Positions 34,706 to 43,683 of a stretch of 64,000 nucleotides of DNA are shown in pieces (the first letter of the stretch is position 1; each line of letters opens with the position of its first letter). The DNA is from Planctomycetota bacterium (GTDB lineage: Bacteria > Planctomycetota > UBA1135 > GCA-002686595). The stretch is from NCBI GenBank assembly GCA_009691855.1, contig SIAI01000010.1, positions 33,226 through 97,225 of the forward strand. The letters are read 5' to 3'. The notes below the pieces were generated by a model. It did not search any database. It saw only the letters and a list, made by a program, of their open reading frames with translations, and was not told where the DNA came from. The position numbers and the translations under genes are program-made.

Positions 34706-36150
34706 GCCCGCTCCCCGCGCACGTGGGCCAGCAGCCGCGCGACCACCTGCTCCTGCGTCAAGCCGTCGGTCTCGATGCGCAGCGCGTCCGCCGTGAAGCG
34801 CAGCGGCGAGTGCGCGCGCGTGGAGTCGAGCACGTCGCGGCGCTCGAGTTCGGCCTCGATCTCGGCCCGACGCCCCGGCGTGCCCTCCTGCAGCGCCCGG
34901 CGCCGAGCGCGCTCGGCGGCGCTGGCCGAGAGGTAGAACTTGTGCGTGGCGCGCGGGAACACCACGGTGGTCGTGTCGCGGCCCTCGGCGACCACGCCGG
35001 GCGTGCTGGCCACCAGCTCGCGCTGACGCGCGACCACCGCCGCGCGCACGCCGCCGTGGGCCGAGACCAAGGAAACCGCGTGCGTGACCGCCGGACCACG
35101 GATGGCGGGCTCGCCCGCGCGGCCGTCGAGCAGGATGCGGCCCTGGGCGTCGAAGGCGAGCACCAGCTCCTCGGCCACGCGGGTGCAGGCCGTGGCATCG
35201 GCGGGCTCGAGGTCGCGCTCCAGCACGGCCAGCGTGACCGCGCGGTACATCGCGCCCGTGTCGAGGAAGAAGAAGCCCAGCGCGCGCGCCAGGGCGCGTG
35301 CCACCGAGCTCTTGCCCACCCCAGCCGGGCCATCCAGCGCCACGATCATCTGCGCGCCAGAGGATAGGGCGCGCGGCGCGGGCTGCAACGCTGCGTCGGC
35401 GTGCTGCGCCGAGCTCTCGGCCACCAGCTCGCCGCGCGCATCGAGGCGCAACACGTCGCGCGCGCCGCCGAAGGCGTCCAGCACGATCCAGCGCCCCCCC
35501 GTCGCCAAGGCCTCGTCGCGGAAGCGGTGCGCGTGGCCGCAGACCAGGTGGCGCGCGTCGTGGCGCGCGCACCAGGCGCGCACGGCATCGCCCTGCAGCT
35601 CGACCGTGCTCAGGCTCTTGGCCGCGACCGCGCTGCGCGAGCGCCGGCGCAGGACGCGCGCCGCCGCGCGCGACAGCGCCGCGGGGGTGGCCTGGACCAG
35701 GCCGCGCACCAGCGGGTTGCGCAGCACGAGGCGCAGGCGCTGGTAGCTGCGGTCGCGCGTGGCCAGCTCGTCGCCGTGCAGAAACAGGACGCGCGCTCCG
35801 GCCGGCGTGCGCCCGAGCAACCCGCGCGCGTGCACGCGCCCGCCCACCGCGCGCTCGAAGCTGCGCCCCAGCAGGAAGTCGCGGTTGCCGTGCAGGAAGT
35901 GCAGCGCGGTGCCGCGCGCGGCGCGCGCGCGCAGCTCGTCCAGCAGGGCCACATACTCCGGCTGGCGAGCTGGCGGCGCACCGGTCCAGTACTCGAACAG
36001 GTCGCCGAGCACCAGCAGCGCCGGGGCTTCTAGGCGCGCCAGCCAGGCCCGGAAGGCGTTCCACGGACCCGCGGCATGCGGATCGAGGTGCAGGTCGGCG
36101 ATCACGCGCGCGCCGGGCGTGAGCGCGATCTCCGGCAAGGCGCGCCTCAC
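34702..36150 (-). CDS. LpxH-type phosphoesterase fused to cytidylate kinase
   Basis: One uninterrupted frame of 482 residues from the GTG at 36150. The N-terminal half is a calcineurin-type phosphoesterase of the LpxH family: IADLHL, LVLGDLFEYWTG, LHGNRDFLLG, LFLHGDELATRDRSYQRLR and CGHAHR. LpxH removes UMP from UDP-2,3-diacylglucosamine to give lipid X in lipid A synthesis. The C-terminal half, from about residue 268, is a complete cytidylate kinase: MIVALDGPAGVGKSSVARAL, FLDTGAMYRAVTLAVL, GRDTTTVVFPRA, KFYLSASAAERARRR and RRDVLDSTRAHSPLR. No stop separates them. An internal ATG before DGPAGVGKSS could also yield a free Cmk. The Cmk half is the usual neighbour of plsC and rpsA. Confidence 0.88.
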   Translation of the reverse strand: MRRALPEIALTPGARVIADLHLDPHAAGPWNAFRAWLARLEAPALLVLGDLFEYWTGAPPARQPEYVALLDELRARAARGTALHFLHGNRDFLLGRSFERAVGGRVHARGLLGRTPAGARVLFLHGDELATRDRSYQRLRLVLRNPLVRGLVQATPAALSRAAARVLRRRSRSAVAAKSLSTVELQGDAVRAWCARHDARHLVCGHAHRFRDEALATGGRWIVLDAFGGARDVLRLDARGELVAESSAQHADAALQPAPRALSSGAQMIVALDGPAGVGKSSVARALARALGFFFLDTGAMYRAVTLAVLERDLEPADATACTRVAEELVLAFDAQGRILLDGRAGEPAIRGPAVTHAVSLVSAHGGVRAAVVARQRELVASTPGVVAEGRDTTTVVFPRATHKFYLSASAAERARRRALQEGTPGRRAEIEAELERRDVLDSTRAHSPLRFTADALRIETDGLTQEQVVARLLAHVRGERA

Positions 36151-36153
36151 TTG

Positions 36154-36174
36154 CCGCGTCTCATTTTCCGCGTC

Positions 36175-36181
<7 letters not shown>
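36154..36181 (-). repeat. 14-bp tandem duplication at the coupled NtrC/LpxH-Cmk junction
   Basis: On the minus strand the unit AAAATGAGACGCGG occurs twice in a row. The first copy contains the NtrC stop. Each copy yields ATG AGA CGC GGx AAx TGA, a 5-codon mini-ORF (MRRGK). Each stop overlaps the following start: the NtrC TGA overlaps the first ATG, the first mini-ORF's TGA overlaps the second ATG, and the second TGA overlaps the GTG of LpxH-Cmk. Confidence 0.85.
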
Positions 36182-37563
<1,382 letters not shown>

Positions 37564-37576
37564 GATGTCTGGCGAT

Positions 37577-38110
37577 CTAGCGCGGCGAGCGCGCTTCCCT
37601 CGGTCCCGGCAGGCGATGAACGAAGCGGTCGCCGCCGCTCTTCTGCGCCTCGAGCAGGGCGCCCTCGGCGGCCTCGACCAGGCTGTCGAAGAACAGCGTG
37701 TTGTCGTCCTCGTAGTGCGAGAGTCCGGTCGAGAGCGTCACGCGGATGCTCGTGCCCTGGGGCGTGAAGGCGAGCCGTCGCGCCGCTCCCAGGATGCGCC
37801 GCGCCCCGGCCTGCGCGCCCTCGGCCGTGGTGTGCGGCAGGATGGCCATCAGGCGATCGTCCATCAGGCGCCCCAGGTAGTCGCAGGTGCGCGTCTCTTC
37901 CTGCAGGAGCGCGATCACGGCCTCGAGCACCGACTCGCGGAACTCGTAGCCGTACAGGTCGCGCAACGAATCCAGGCGATCGATGCCGATCACAAGGGCT
38001 GAGAGCGGGTACCCGTAGCGCTGGGCGCGGCCGAACTCGACTCGCATCAGATGGCGGATCTGCGACAGCGAGAACACGCCAGCGCCCGGATCGGAGGAGT
38101 ACTCGGACAT
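37577..38110 (-). CDS. Degenerate GGDEF-domain protein
   Basis: A 177-residue protein from the ATG at 38110, essentially one GGDEF domain. Family elements are recognisable: FSLSQIRHLMRVEFGRAQRY, ALVIGIDRLDSLRDLYGYEF, IRVTLSTGLSHY and LVEAAEGALLEAQKSGGDRF. The signature itself is lost: RYGGDEFAVLLP of active cyclases is RLMDDRLMAILP here (GGDEF replaced by MDDRL). The protein should not make c-di-GMP and more likely acts by binding a partner or nucleotide. It has no receiver or membrane segment. It is the first gene of the run with the NtrC-type regulator and lies divergent from rpoN with 237 bases between the starts. Confidence 0.8.
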   Translation of the reverse strand: MSEYSSDPGAGVFSLSQIRHLMRVEFGRAQRYGYPLSALVIGIDRLDSLRDLYGYEFRESVLEAVIALLQEETRTCDYLGRLMDDRLMAILPHTTAEGAQAGARRILGAARRLAFTPQGTSIRVTLSTGLSHYEDDNTLFFDSLVEAAEGALLEAQKSGGDRFVHRLPGPREARSPR

Positions 38111-38260
38111 GGAATCGGGCCTTCCTGCGGAAGTCGGCAAGGTACGCGCGCAGGCCGCCGGAGTCGAGCGCGCGCAGGTTTCCGCCCCTCGGAGGGGCGG
38201 GCGCGTCCCCTCCGAGTGCGCGGCGCGCTCGTCCGTCCAGCAAGAGAGGTGGGAAGGCCT

Positions 38261-38289
38261 CAAGCTGGGTGGCGTGGCAGCACTATAAT
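38261..38289 (+). promoter_or_regulatory. Candidate promoter of rpoN
   Basis: A perfect TATAAT (38284-38289), striking in DNA this GC-rich, lies 58 bases before the rpoN ATG. The -35 region (CAAGCT, 17 bases upstream) matches poorly. The rest of the 237-base gap shows nothing recognisable. Confidence 0.45.
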
Positions 38290-38347
38290 GAACCGTCGGC
38301 CGCGCCCGCCCAGGGTCCGGTTGGCCCCTTTTTTCCACGAGATCACG

Positions 38348-39757
38348 ATGCGCATAGGCCTCTCGCAGACAGCCCGGATGGAGCAGCGACTCATGCAGTC
38401 GCCGCAGATGATCCAGGCCATGCAGATCCTGCAGCTCTCCTCGCTGGAGCTGGAGGAGCGCATCGAGCAGGAGTTGACCGAGAACCCCTTCCTGGAGGTG
38501 AAGGAGGAGGGTGCCGAGGAGGCCGAGAAGCCTCCCGGCGAGGAGGGGCCCACCATCGAGAGCATGCTGCAGGAGCTGGAGCGCTACGAGCGCGATGCTC
38601 CGCCGCGGACGCGTGCCTCGGCCGAGGACTCGGACAAGAAGTTCGAGGCGATGAACAACACGCCCTCCCACTACCACAGCCTGGGCGACGCGTTGATGAG
38701 CCAGATCGGGCTCTCGGACTTCGACGAGCGGCGGCGCGCCATCGCCGAGTATCTGGTCTACTCGCTGGACGCGCGCGGGTACCTGCCCGACCCGCTCGAG
38801 AAGGTCGTCGAGACCGCCGAGATCGACGGGCTCACGGTCGAAGAGCTGGCCAGCGTGCTGGAGGACCTGCGCACGGCCACGCACCCGGCCCTGGGCGCGC
38901 GCGACCTGAAGGAGTGCCTGCTGCTGCAGCTCGAGCCCATGGGCCTCGACGCGCCGCTGCTGCGCACGCTGATCAACGAGCACCTCGAGGACATCACCAC
39001 CAACCGACTGCCGCACGTCGCGCGCGCCACGGGGCACTCGCTGGACGACATCAAGCAGGCGCTCGAGAGCCTGCGCGCGCTCGATCCGAGCCCGGGCCGC
39101 GACTACGGCGAGTCGCCGGCCGAGACGATCCACCCGGACGTGGTGGTCGATGAGCTGGACGGCAAGTTCGAGGTGCGCCTGACGCGCCAGGGCGTGCCCG
39201 ACCTGAGCGTCAGCCCGGCCTATCGCGAGCTGATGCGGCGCGCGAGCCAGAGCGGCGGCGAGGCCGTGCGCAAGTGGGTCAAGCAGCGCCTGGAGTCGGC
39301 GCGCTGGTTCATCGAGGCCGTGCACCAGCGTCAGAACACGCTGCTACGCATCGCCAACGCCGTGTTCGAGCGCCAGCAGGGCTTCCTCGACAAGGGCGTC
39401 AAGGCGATGGTGCCGCTGCGCATGCTGGAGGTCGCCGACGTGGTCGGGGTGCACATCTCTACCGTCAGCCGCGCGGTGGCCGGCAAGTACGCGCAGACGC
39501 CGCACGGCATCCTGCCGCTGCGCTTCTTCTTCTCGGGCGGCACCACCAGCTCGTCGGGCGAGCAGACCAGTCAGGCCTCGATCAAGCAGCGCATCAAGGA
39601 GCTGGTCGAGAAGGAAGACACGAAGGATCCGCTGTCCGACGACAAGCTGGCGGATCTCTTGAAAGAGCAGCACGGGATCACGATCGCGCGGCGCACGATC
39701 ACGAAGTACCGCAAGGCGCTGAACATCGCCTCCTCGAATCAGCGTCGCGTGTTCTGA
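38348..39757 (+). CDS. rpoN: RNA polymerase sigma-54 factor
   Basis: Alternative sigma factor that needs AAA+ activators; two such activators are encoded nearby (36175-37563 and 48235-49629). The ATG at 38348 (MRIGLSQTARMEQRLMQSPQ) gives 469 residues. Region I is Gln/Leu-rich (QMIQAMQILQLSSLELEERI, then TENPFLE). Region II is acidic (EEGAEEAEKPPGEEGPT). The core-binding domain follows. The -12 HTH is in region III (VADVVGVHISTVSRAVAGKY), and the invariant RpoN box is ARRTITKYRKAL near the C-terminus. Only Thr-Ile replaces the common Thr-Val, so it should be functional. A frame open upstream is non-coding. A short stem-loop and hairpin repeat C follow. Confidence 0.95.
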   Translation: MRIGLSQTARMEQRLMQSPQMIQAMQILQLSSLELEERIEQELTENPFLEVKEEGAEEAEKPPGEEGPTIESMLQELERYERDAPPRTRASAEDSDKKFEAMNNTPSHYHSLGDALMSQIGLSDFDERRRAIAEYLVYSLDARGYLPDPLEKVVETAEIDGLTVEELASVLEDLRTATHPALGARDLKECLLLQLEPMGLDAPLLRTLINEHLEDITTNRLPHVARATGHSLDDIKQALESLRALDPSPGRDYGESPAETIHPDVVVDELDGKFEVRLTRQGVPDLSVSPAYRELMRRASQSGGEAVRKWVKQRLESARWFIEAVHQRQNTLLRIANAVFERQQGFLDKGVKAMVPLRMLEVADVVGVHISTVSRAVAGKYAQTPHGILPLRFFFSGGTTSSSGEQTSQASIKQRIKELVEKEDTKDPLSDDKLADLLKEQHGITIARRTITKYRKALNIASSNQRRVF

Positions 39758-39765
39758 GCCGCTTA

Positions 39766-39780
39766 CCCGCCGCAGGCGGG
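39766..39780 (+). terminator. Short stem-loop after rpoN
   Basis: CCCGCC-GCA-GGCGGG, 9 bases after the rpoN stop. It is GC-only and not followed by a T-run, so it is weak as an intrinsic terminator. It opens the 538-base gap to efp, which otherwise holds repeat copy C and the 223-base palindrome. Confidence 0.35.
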
Positions 39781-39860
39781 CCTGGTCAGGAAAGAACAGG
39801 CTGCCCAGGTCCGCTGAGCTTCTATTCGTCGGCCGCCTGCACGGCGAGCAAGACTCCTGG

Positions 39861-40052
39861 AGTGGAGGAAAGCGCAGCGCGGAGAAGGAAAGAGCATGGG
39901 CCTCCGCGGTTCAGCCTGCTGGAATCCGACGCTCCGCAGGTCTTCCGCCCCGCTCCCCGTTCTTCCTCCGTGGCGCTCCGCGCTCTGCGCGTCTGCGCGC
40001 TGCGTTTGGGTGGCGGGCGGCGCACCCGCGGAACGACTTGTTCTTTGGAAGC
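39861..40052. repeat. Dispersed hairpin repeat, copy C
   Basis: Matches copy B over about 170 bases, including GGAGAAGGAAAGAGCATGGG and GGAATCCGACGCTCC, and shares the left flank GGAAAGCGCAGCGCGGAGA with copy A. It has a short insertion (TCTGCGCGTCTGCGCGC) before the tail GCGTTTGGGTGGCGGGC ... CTTGTTCTTTGGAAG. Copies A and C lie downstream of a gene; copy B lies beyond the glyA 3' end. Confidence 0.75.
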
Positions 40053-40062
40053 GGAGAGTTAG

Positions 40063-40285
40063 CGGAGTCGTCGTGGAGCGCGCGATTTCGGCCGTAGGCC
40101 ACGGCGAAACGTAGAGAGCGCAGGGCGAAACAGAAGAAGGGGCCTCCGGGGTTGCGGGTCCCCGGAACCCGCAAGCCCCGGAGGCCCCCTCTTTCCTCTC
40201 CGTCCTCTGCGCCTCTGCGTCTCCCTCTGCGTTTCGCCGCTCGCTGACCTACGGCCGAATTCGCGCCGTACGCGACGACTCTCCG
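40063..40285. repeat. 223-base imperfect palindrome
   Basis: Outer arms share CGGAG..TCGTCG, TTCGGCCGTAGG and CGGCGAAAC in inverted order. The centre is a near-perfect hairpin (40139-40159 against 40167-40188, GGGGCCTCCGGGG...CCCCGGAGGCCCC, one indel, 7-base loop). A purine-rich left side (GAAACAGAAGAAGG) and a pyrimidine-rich right side (CTCTGCGCCTCTGCGTCTCC) fill the rest. Noncoding; it ends 10 bases beyond the efp stop. Confidence 0.7.
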
Positions 40286-40295
40286 AACCGTTCGC

Positions 40296-40865
40296 TCAGT
40301 TCGCGCGGCCCTGGAACTCGCCCGTCTCGGTCGCGACCTTGACCTGGTCGCCCACGCTGATGTGGATCGGCACCTTGATCTTCAGGCCGGTCTCGAGCGT
40401 GGCGTCCTTCTTCACGCCCGAAGTGGTGTTGCCCTTGACCGCGTTCTCGGTCTCCTTGACCTGCAACACGACCTGCGGCGGCAGCTCCACACCCACCGGG
40501 GTCGAGCCGTGGAAGACCACCTCGACCTGCGTGTTCTCGCGCACGTAGCCCATCTTCTCGCCCACGAAGTCCACGCTGAGCTCGAACTGCTCGTAGCTCT
40601 CCACGTCCATGAAGATGTAGTTGCCGGCGGCACCCTCGCGGTAGAGGTACTCGGCCTTCTTGCGGTCGAGGTAGGCCACCTCGAGCACGTCGCTCGAGCC
40701 CAGGCGCATGGCCGAGGTCGAGCCGGTGGTCAAGGACTTGGTCTTGACGTTGATGATCGCGCGCAGGTTGCCCGGCGTCTTGTGCTCGTACTCCGTGACC
40801 ACCCACAGGTCGCCGTTCATCTGGATCACTTGTCCCTTGCGGATCTCGGTCGCTCGCACGCCCAT
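40296..40865 (-). CDS. efp: Elongation factor P with Asn at the loop tip
   Basis: Relieves ribosome stalling at polyproline by entering next to the P site. It has 189 residues from the ATG at 40865. Three beta-barrel domains are visible (MGVRATEIRKGQVIQMNGDL; VEVVFHGSTPVGVELPPQV; GLKIKVPIHISVGDQVKVAT with the C-terminal RAN). The domain I loop that normally carries the modified Lys or Arg (PGKGQA in E. coli) reads HKTPGNLRA, placing Asn33 at the tip and leaving no obvious substrate for EpmA or EarP. It may work unmodified. The frame stays open upstream into a DUF1801 remnant, which is probably not part of the product. Confidence 0.92.
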   Translation of the reverse strand: MGVRATEIRKGQVIQMNGDLWVVTEYEHKTPGNLRAIINVKTKSLTTGSTSAMRLGSSDVLEVAYLDRKKAEYLYREGAAGNYIFMDVESYEQFELSVDFVGEKMGYVRENTQVEVVFHGSTPVGVELPPQVVLQVKETENAVKGNTTSGVKKDATLETGLKIKVPIHISVGDQVKVATETGEFQGRAN

Positions 40866-40934
40866 GTTTTGGCTCGTTTCGAAGGTTCGGGGGGCAGCGA
40901 CGATAGCAGCGGCCGGGCGCGGCCGGAAGAGTGG

Positions 40935-41132
40935 CCGTGGGCGGACTACCAGGTAGCGCTCCACGTAGGCCGCTAGCGGCGCGCGCGCGCTGGCCTCGTC
41001 GATCCCGTCCAACGACAGATCCTCGAGGTTCTTGAAGCGGATGCAGCTCTGGCCCAGGTCGAGCTTCGTGCCCGCGGGCACGAAGCCCGCGCGCAGCAGG
41101 ACAGTCTTGGCCGAACTCTGCGCGCGGCGAGG
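40935..41132 (-). pseudogene. DUF1801 C-terminal remnant
   Basis: After a TAA at 41133-41135, the frame reads AKTVLLRAGFVPAGTKLDLG, QSCIRFKNLEDLSLDGIDEA and APLAAYVERYL. This matches the end of DUF1801 proteins, where KLDMGKSC-RFK-LDDLPLD is typical. The N-terminal two thirds are missing, no stop follows, and the frame runs directly into efp. A GTG at 41081 could in principle start a fusion with EF-P. The simplest reading is a decayed gene in the 295-base gap between the GT39-like gene and efp. Confidence 0.6.
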
Positions 41133-41160
41133 TTAGCCACCCCGCGCACCGCCGCCAGGT

Positions 41161-42633
41161 TCAGGGCACCTTGGTCACGTACACGAACACGTCCAGGTCG
41201 CGCGGCGTCAAGGGCACCTCGAAGGTCGCCACCAGCTCGCACTCCTCGCGCAGCAGGCGCTCGAACTCGGCGCGGTTCTCGGCCGAGGTCGGCAGCTCCG
41301 TCCAGTCGTCGAGCTGGGTGCGGTTGAGCACGAACCAGGTGCGCCGCTCGTAGCGCGCCGAGTCCAACGGCACGCGCGCGCGCCAGTCGTCGAGCCAGGT
41401 CACGATCTTCCAGTCGCGCACCGTGCGCGTGTGCGGATCCAGGTAGTACTCGGCCACCGGCGCGTCCATGCCCAGCACGAGGTCGCTCGGCGCGCGGCGC
41501 TCGAACACGCAGGCGTAGGCCTCGCGCCACTGCGGGCGATCGCCGTGGCGCACGGTGAAGTACAGCGCGCTCTCGATCAGCCCGGGCAGGGAAACCACCA
41601 GGGCAAGCCACGCGTGGCGCTTGCGCTGCGCGTCGGTCTCGCCCTCGGCCGGCAAGAACAAGAGCGCTGCGCACACCGCCAACCAGGGCTGGAGCACGAA
41701 CACGTACTGCGCGCTGACGCGCACGAAGCACGAGGCCAATCCGGCCGTGGAGAGCGCCAGCACCGCCGTGCCGACCAGCGCGAAGCTCTCGCGCCGGCGC
41801 CACTGCCGCCATGCGCCCAGCGCGAAGGCGAGTCCGAGCGTGGGTGAGATGAGGTAGCCCACGGTCTTGACGAAGTGCAGCGGACTGGCGCCGCCCTGGC
41901 GCGCCTCCCACCTGAACCAGGCGCGCAGCACCCAGCCCGAGCCGGCCACGAGCGCCAGCAGGCCGACCCAGAAGAAGAGCGTCCAGGCGCGCGACTGCGC
42001 CGCCGGCCCCGGCACCCACTCGCACCAGCGCGCGATCCACGGCACGACCAGGAGCGCCCCGATCAAGAAGGCCGCGCTCGGGTGCGTCAAGGCCGCCAGG
42101 ACCAGGAGCACCAGGCCGAGCAGGGTGCGCCGGCTCGAACCGCCGTACAGGCCGCGCAGCAGCCAGCCCCCGCCGAGCAGGGCCAGGGTCTGCGCCAGGG
42201 TGTAGAAGCGCGCGGTCTGCGACCAGTAGAGGTGCCACACCGAGGCCGCCAGGAAGAAAGCCGCCAGGCTGGCGACGCGCGCGCCCACGAACGGCCGAAA
42301 GGCCCACAGGGTGGCCAGGATCGAGGCCAGGCCGAAGATCGCGGCCGGCAGGCGCAACAGGAATTCGTCGGGGTGGCCCCCGCCGTAGAACCAACCGCTG
42401 ACCCAGTAGCCGATCGGGTTGACCTCGAGGCCGCCGGCGTGCGTGTCGGCCAGGGTCAGGGCCTCGTCGAGCCACAGGCTCCAACGCCCGAGCTCCAGGA
42501 AGCGCAACCCGCCGAGCAGCAACGCCGCCAGGGTGAAGGCGAACACCAGCGGGTCCGCGAACCACCGGCGCGGTTGAACGGCTTTCGCGGCGGAGGGATC
42601 AAGGGCGACGCTCACCGCGCCCGAGACTTCCAT
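41161..42633 (-). CDS. GT39/ArnT-like membrane glycosyltransferase
   Basis: A 490-residue membrane protein from the ATG at 42633. The family motif is GRWSLWLDEALTLADTHAGG at the start of the first external loop, with the catalytic-type Asp-Glu found in dolichyl/polyprenyl-phosphate sugar transferases. About ten hydrophobic helices follow to residue 355 (for example LLGLVLLVLAALTHP and LALVGTAVLALSTAGLAS). A soluble C-terminal domain of about 135 residues (YYLDPHTRTVRDWKIVTWL) ends the protein. It probably transfers a sugar from a polyprenyl-phosphate donor, which the neighbouring ArnC-like GT2 enzyme could make. Diverges from the PEGA lipoprotein gene. Confidence 0.82.
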   Translation of the reverse strand: MEVSGAVSVALDPSAAKAVQPRRWFADPLVFAFTLAALLLGGLRFLELGRWSLWLDEALTLADTHAGGLEVNPIGYWVSGWFYGGGHPDEFLLRLPAAIFGLASILATLWAFRPFVGARVASLAAFFLAASVWHLYWSQTARFYTLAQTLALLGGGWLLRGLYGGSSRRTLLGLVLLVLAALTHPSAAFLIGALLVVPWIARWCEWVPGPAAQSRAWTLFFWVGLLALVAGSGWVLRAWFRWEARQGGASPLHFVKTVGYLISPTLGLAFALGAWRQWRRRESFALVGTAVLALSTAGLASCFVRVSAQYVFVLQPWLAVCAALLFLPAEGETDAQRKRHAWLALVVSLPGLIESALYFTVRHGDRPQWREAYACVFERRAPSDLVLGMDAPVAEYYLDPHTRTVRDWKIVTWLDDWRARVPLDSARYERRTWFVLNRTQLDDWTELPTSAENRAEFERLLREECELVATFEVPLTPRDLDVFVYVTKVP

Positions 42634-42689
42634 AGCCTCGCGACCTTGTAAACTCTCCAGGCACCCTCTGCGCGCCTTTCGCGCCCCCG

Positions 42690-43103
42690 ATGCAACCTCT
42701 GCGGCCCGGATCCCGTTCGCTCCTGATGCTCCTGCTCGCCAGCCTGGCGGGCTGCCTCGACGTGTCTCCGCCCGGGACGACCTTCGCCAGCGACCCCGCC
42801 GGCGCGCGTGTGCTGGTCGATGGCCGCGACTCGGGCTGGGTCACGCCGTGTGCCTTCGCGCTCGACAAGGAAGAAACGTACGTGGTGAGCTTCTCCCTGG
42901 TCGGCTACACGCCGCGCGAGGTCCTGCTGGTCCCGGACGGGCACTGCGGCTTGATCAACTGGTACCAGGGCGTGAACGGCGTGAAGAGCACGGTCCGCTT
43001 CCCGATCCTCTTGCCGACGCGCGACTTCTTGTTCCCGCTGCGCGAGGTGCAGACGCTCGCCCCCGGACGCGTATTCGTGCGCTTGCGACCGGCCGACTCG
43101 TGA
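42690..43103 (+). CDS. PEGA-domain lipoprotein
   Basis: A 137-residue protein with a signal ending in SLAGC (lipid Cys about residue 22). The PEGA fold follows: TTFASDPAGARVLVDGRDSG, then WVTPCAFALDKEETYVVSFS and LVGYTPREVLLVP, the pattern of a small beta-domain that often binds surface polysaccharide. The C-terminal part (NWYQGVNGVKSTVRFPILLP) is unassigned. A TAAACT (42649-42654) 35 bases before the ATG might be a -10 box. It is 10 bases upstream of gmhB in the same direction, so it probably shares its transcript. Confidence 0.82.
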   Translation: MQPLRPGSRSLLMLLLASLAGCLDVSPPGTTFASDPAGARVLVDGRDSGWVTPCAFALDKEETYVVSFSLVGYTPREVLLVPDGHCGLINWYQGVNGVKSTVRFPILLPTRDFLFPLREVQTLAPGRVFVRLRPADS

Positions 43104-43113
43104 GCCGCGTCCC

Positions 43114-43683
43114 GTGACGCGCGCGGTGTTCCTGGATCGCGACGGAACGCTGGTGGACGAGCTCGGCTTCCTGCGCGACGCCGCGACCCTGCGCCTCTTG
43201 CCCGGCGCGGCCGAGGGCGTGCGCCTGTTCAACCGCGCTGGTTGGCGCACGGTGCTGGTCACGAACCAGAGTGGCATCGCGCGCGGCCTGCTGGACGAGG
43301 ACGACCTCTGCGCAGTGCACGCGCGCCTGGAGCAGGCACTCGCGCGCGCGGACGCGCGCCTGGATCTCCTGCTGCACTGTCCGCACCATCCCAGCGCGGG
43401 CCGCGGCCTCCTGCGGCAGAGCTGCGCGTGCCGCAAGCCGGAGCCGGGCATGCTGCTGGATGCGGCCCGACGCCTGGAGCTCGACCTGGCGCAGAGCTGG
43501 ATCGTCGGCGACAGCGCGCGTGACCTCGAGGCCGGGCGGCGCGCGGAGCTCGCCGGCGGGGTACTGGTCCTGACCGGCAAGGGCCGCGACGAACTCGCGG
43601 CCCTCGCGCCGGCGGAGCGGGCACGCGTGCTCAGCGCACCCGATCTGCCCGCCGCGGCACGTCTGATCCTTCAGGGCAAGTAG
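43114..43683 (+). CDS. gmhB: D-glycero-D-manno-heptose 1,7-bisphosphate phosphatase (HAD)
   Basis: Dephosphorylates heptose 1,7-bisphosphate on the way to ADP- or GDP-heptose for LPS or surface glycans. It has 189 residues from the GTG at 43114. The HAD motifs are FLDRDGTLVDE (I), VLVTNQSGIARG (II), CRKPEPGML (III) and WIVGDSARDLEAGR (IV). The zinc loop expected of GmhB is present (CPHHPSAGRG...SCACRKP; two Cys, one His and a further Cys). Histidinol-phosphatase homologues have a similar fold, but the zinc loop and the envelope neighbourhood favour GmhB. Its end overlaps the convergent FemAB-like gene by 13 bases. Confidence 0.88.
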   Translation: MTRAVFLDRDGTLVDELGFLRDAATLRLLPGAAEGVRLFNRAGWRTVLVTNQSGIARGLLDEDDLCAVHARLEQALARADARLDLLLHCPHHPSAGRGLLRQSCACRKPEPGMLLDAARRLELDLAQSWIVGDSARDLEAGRRAELAGGVLVLTGKGRDELAALAPAERARVLSAPDLPAAARLILQGK

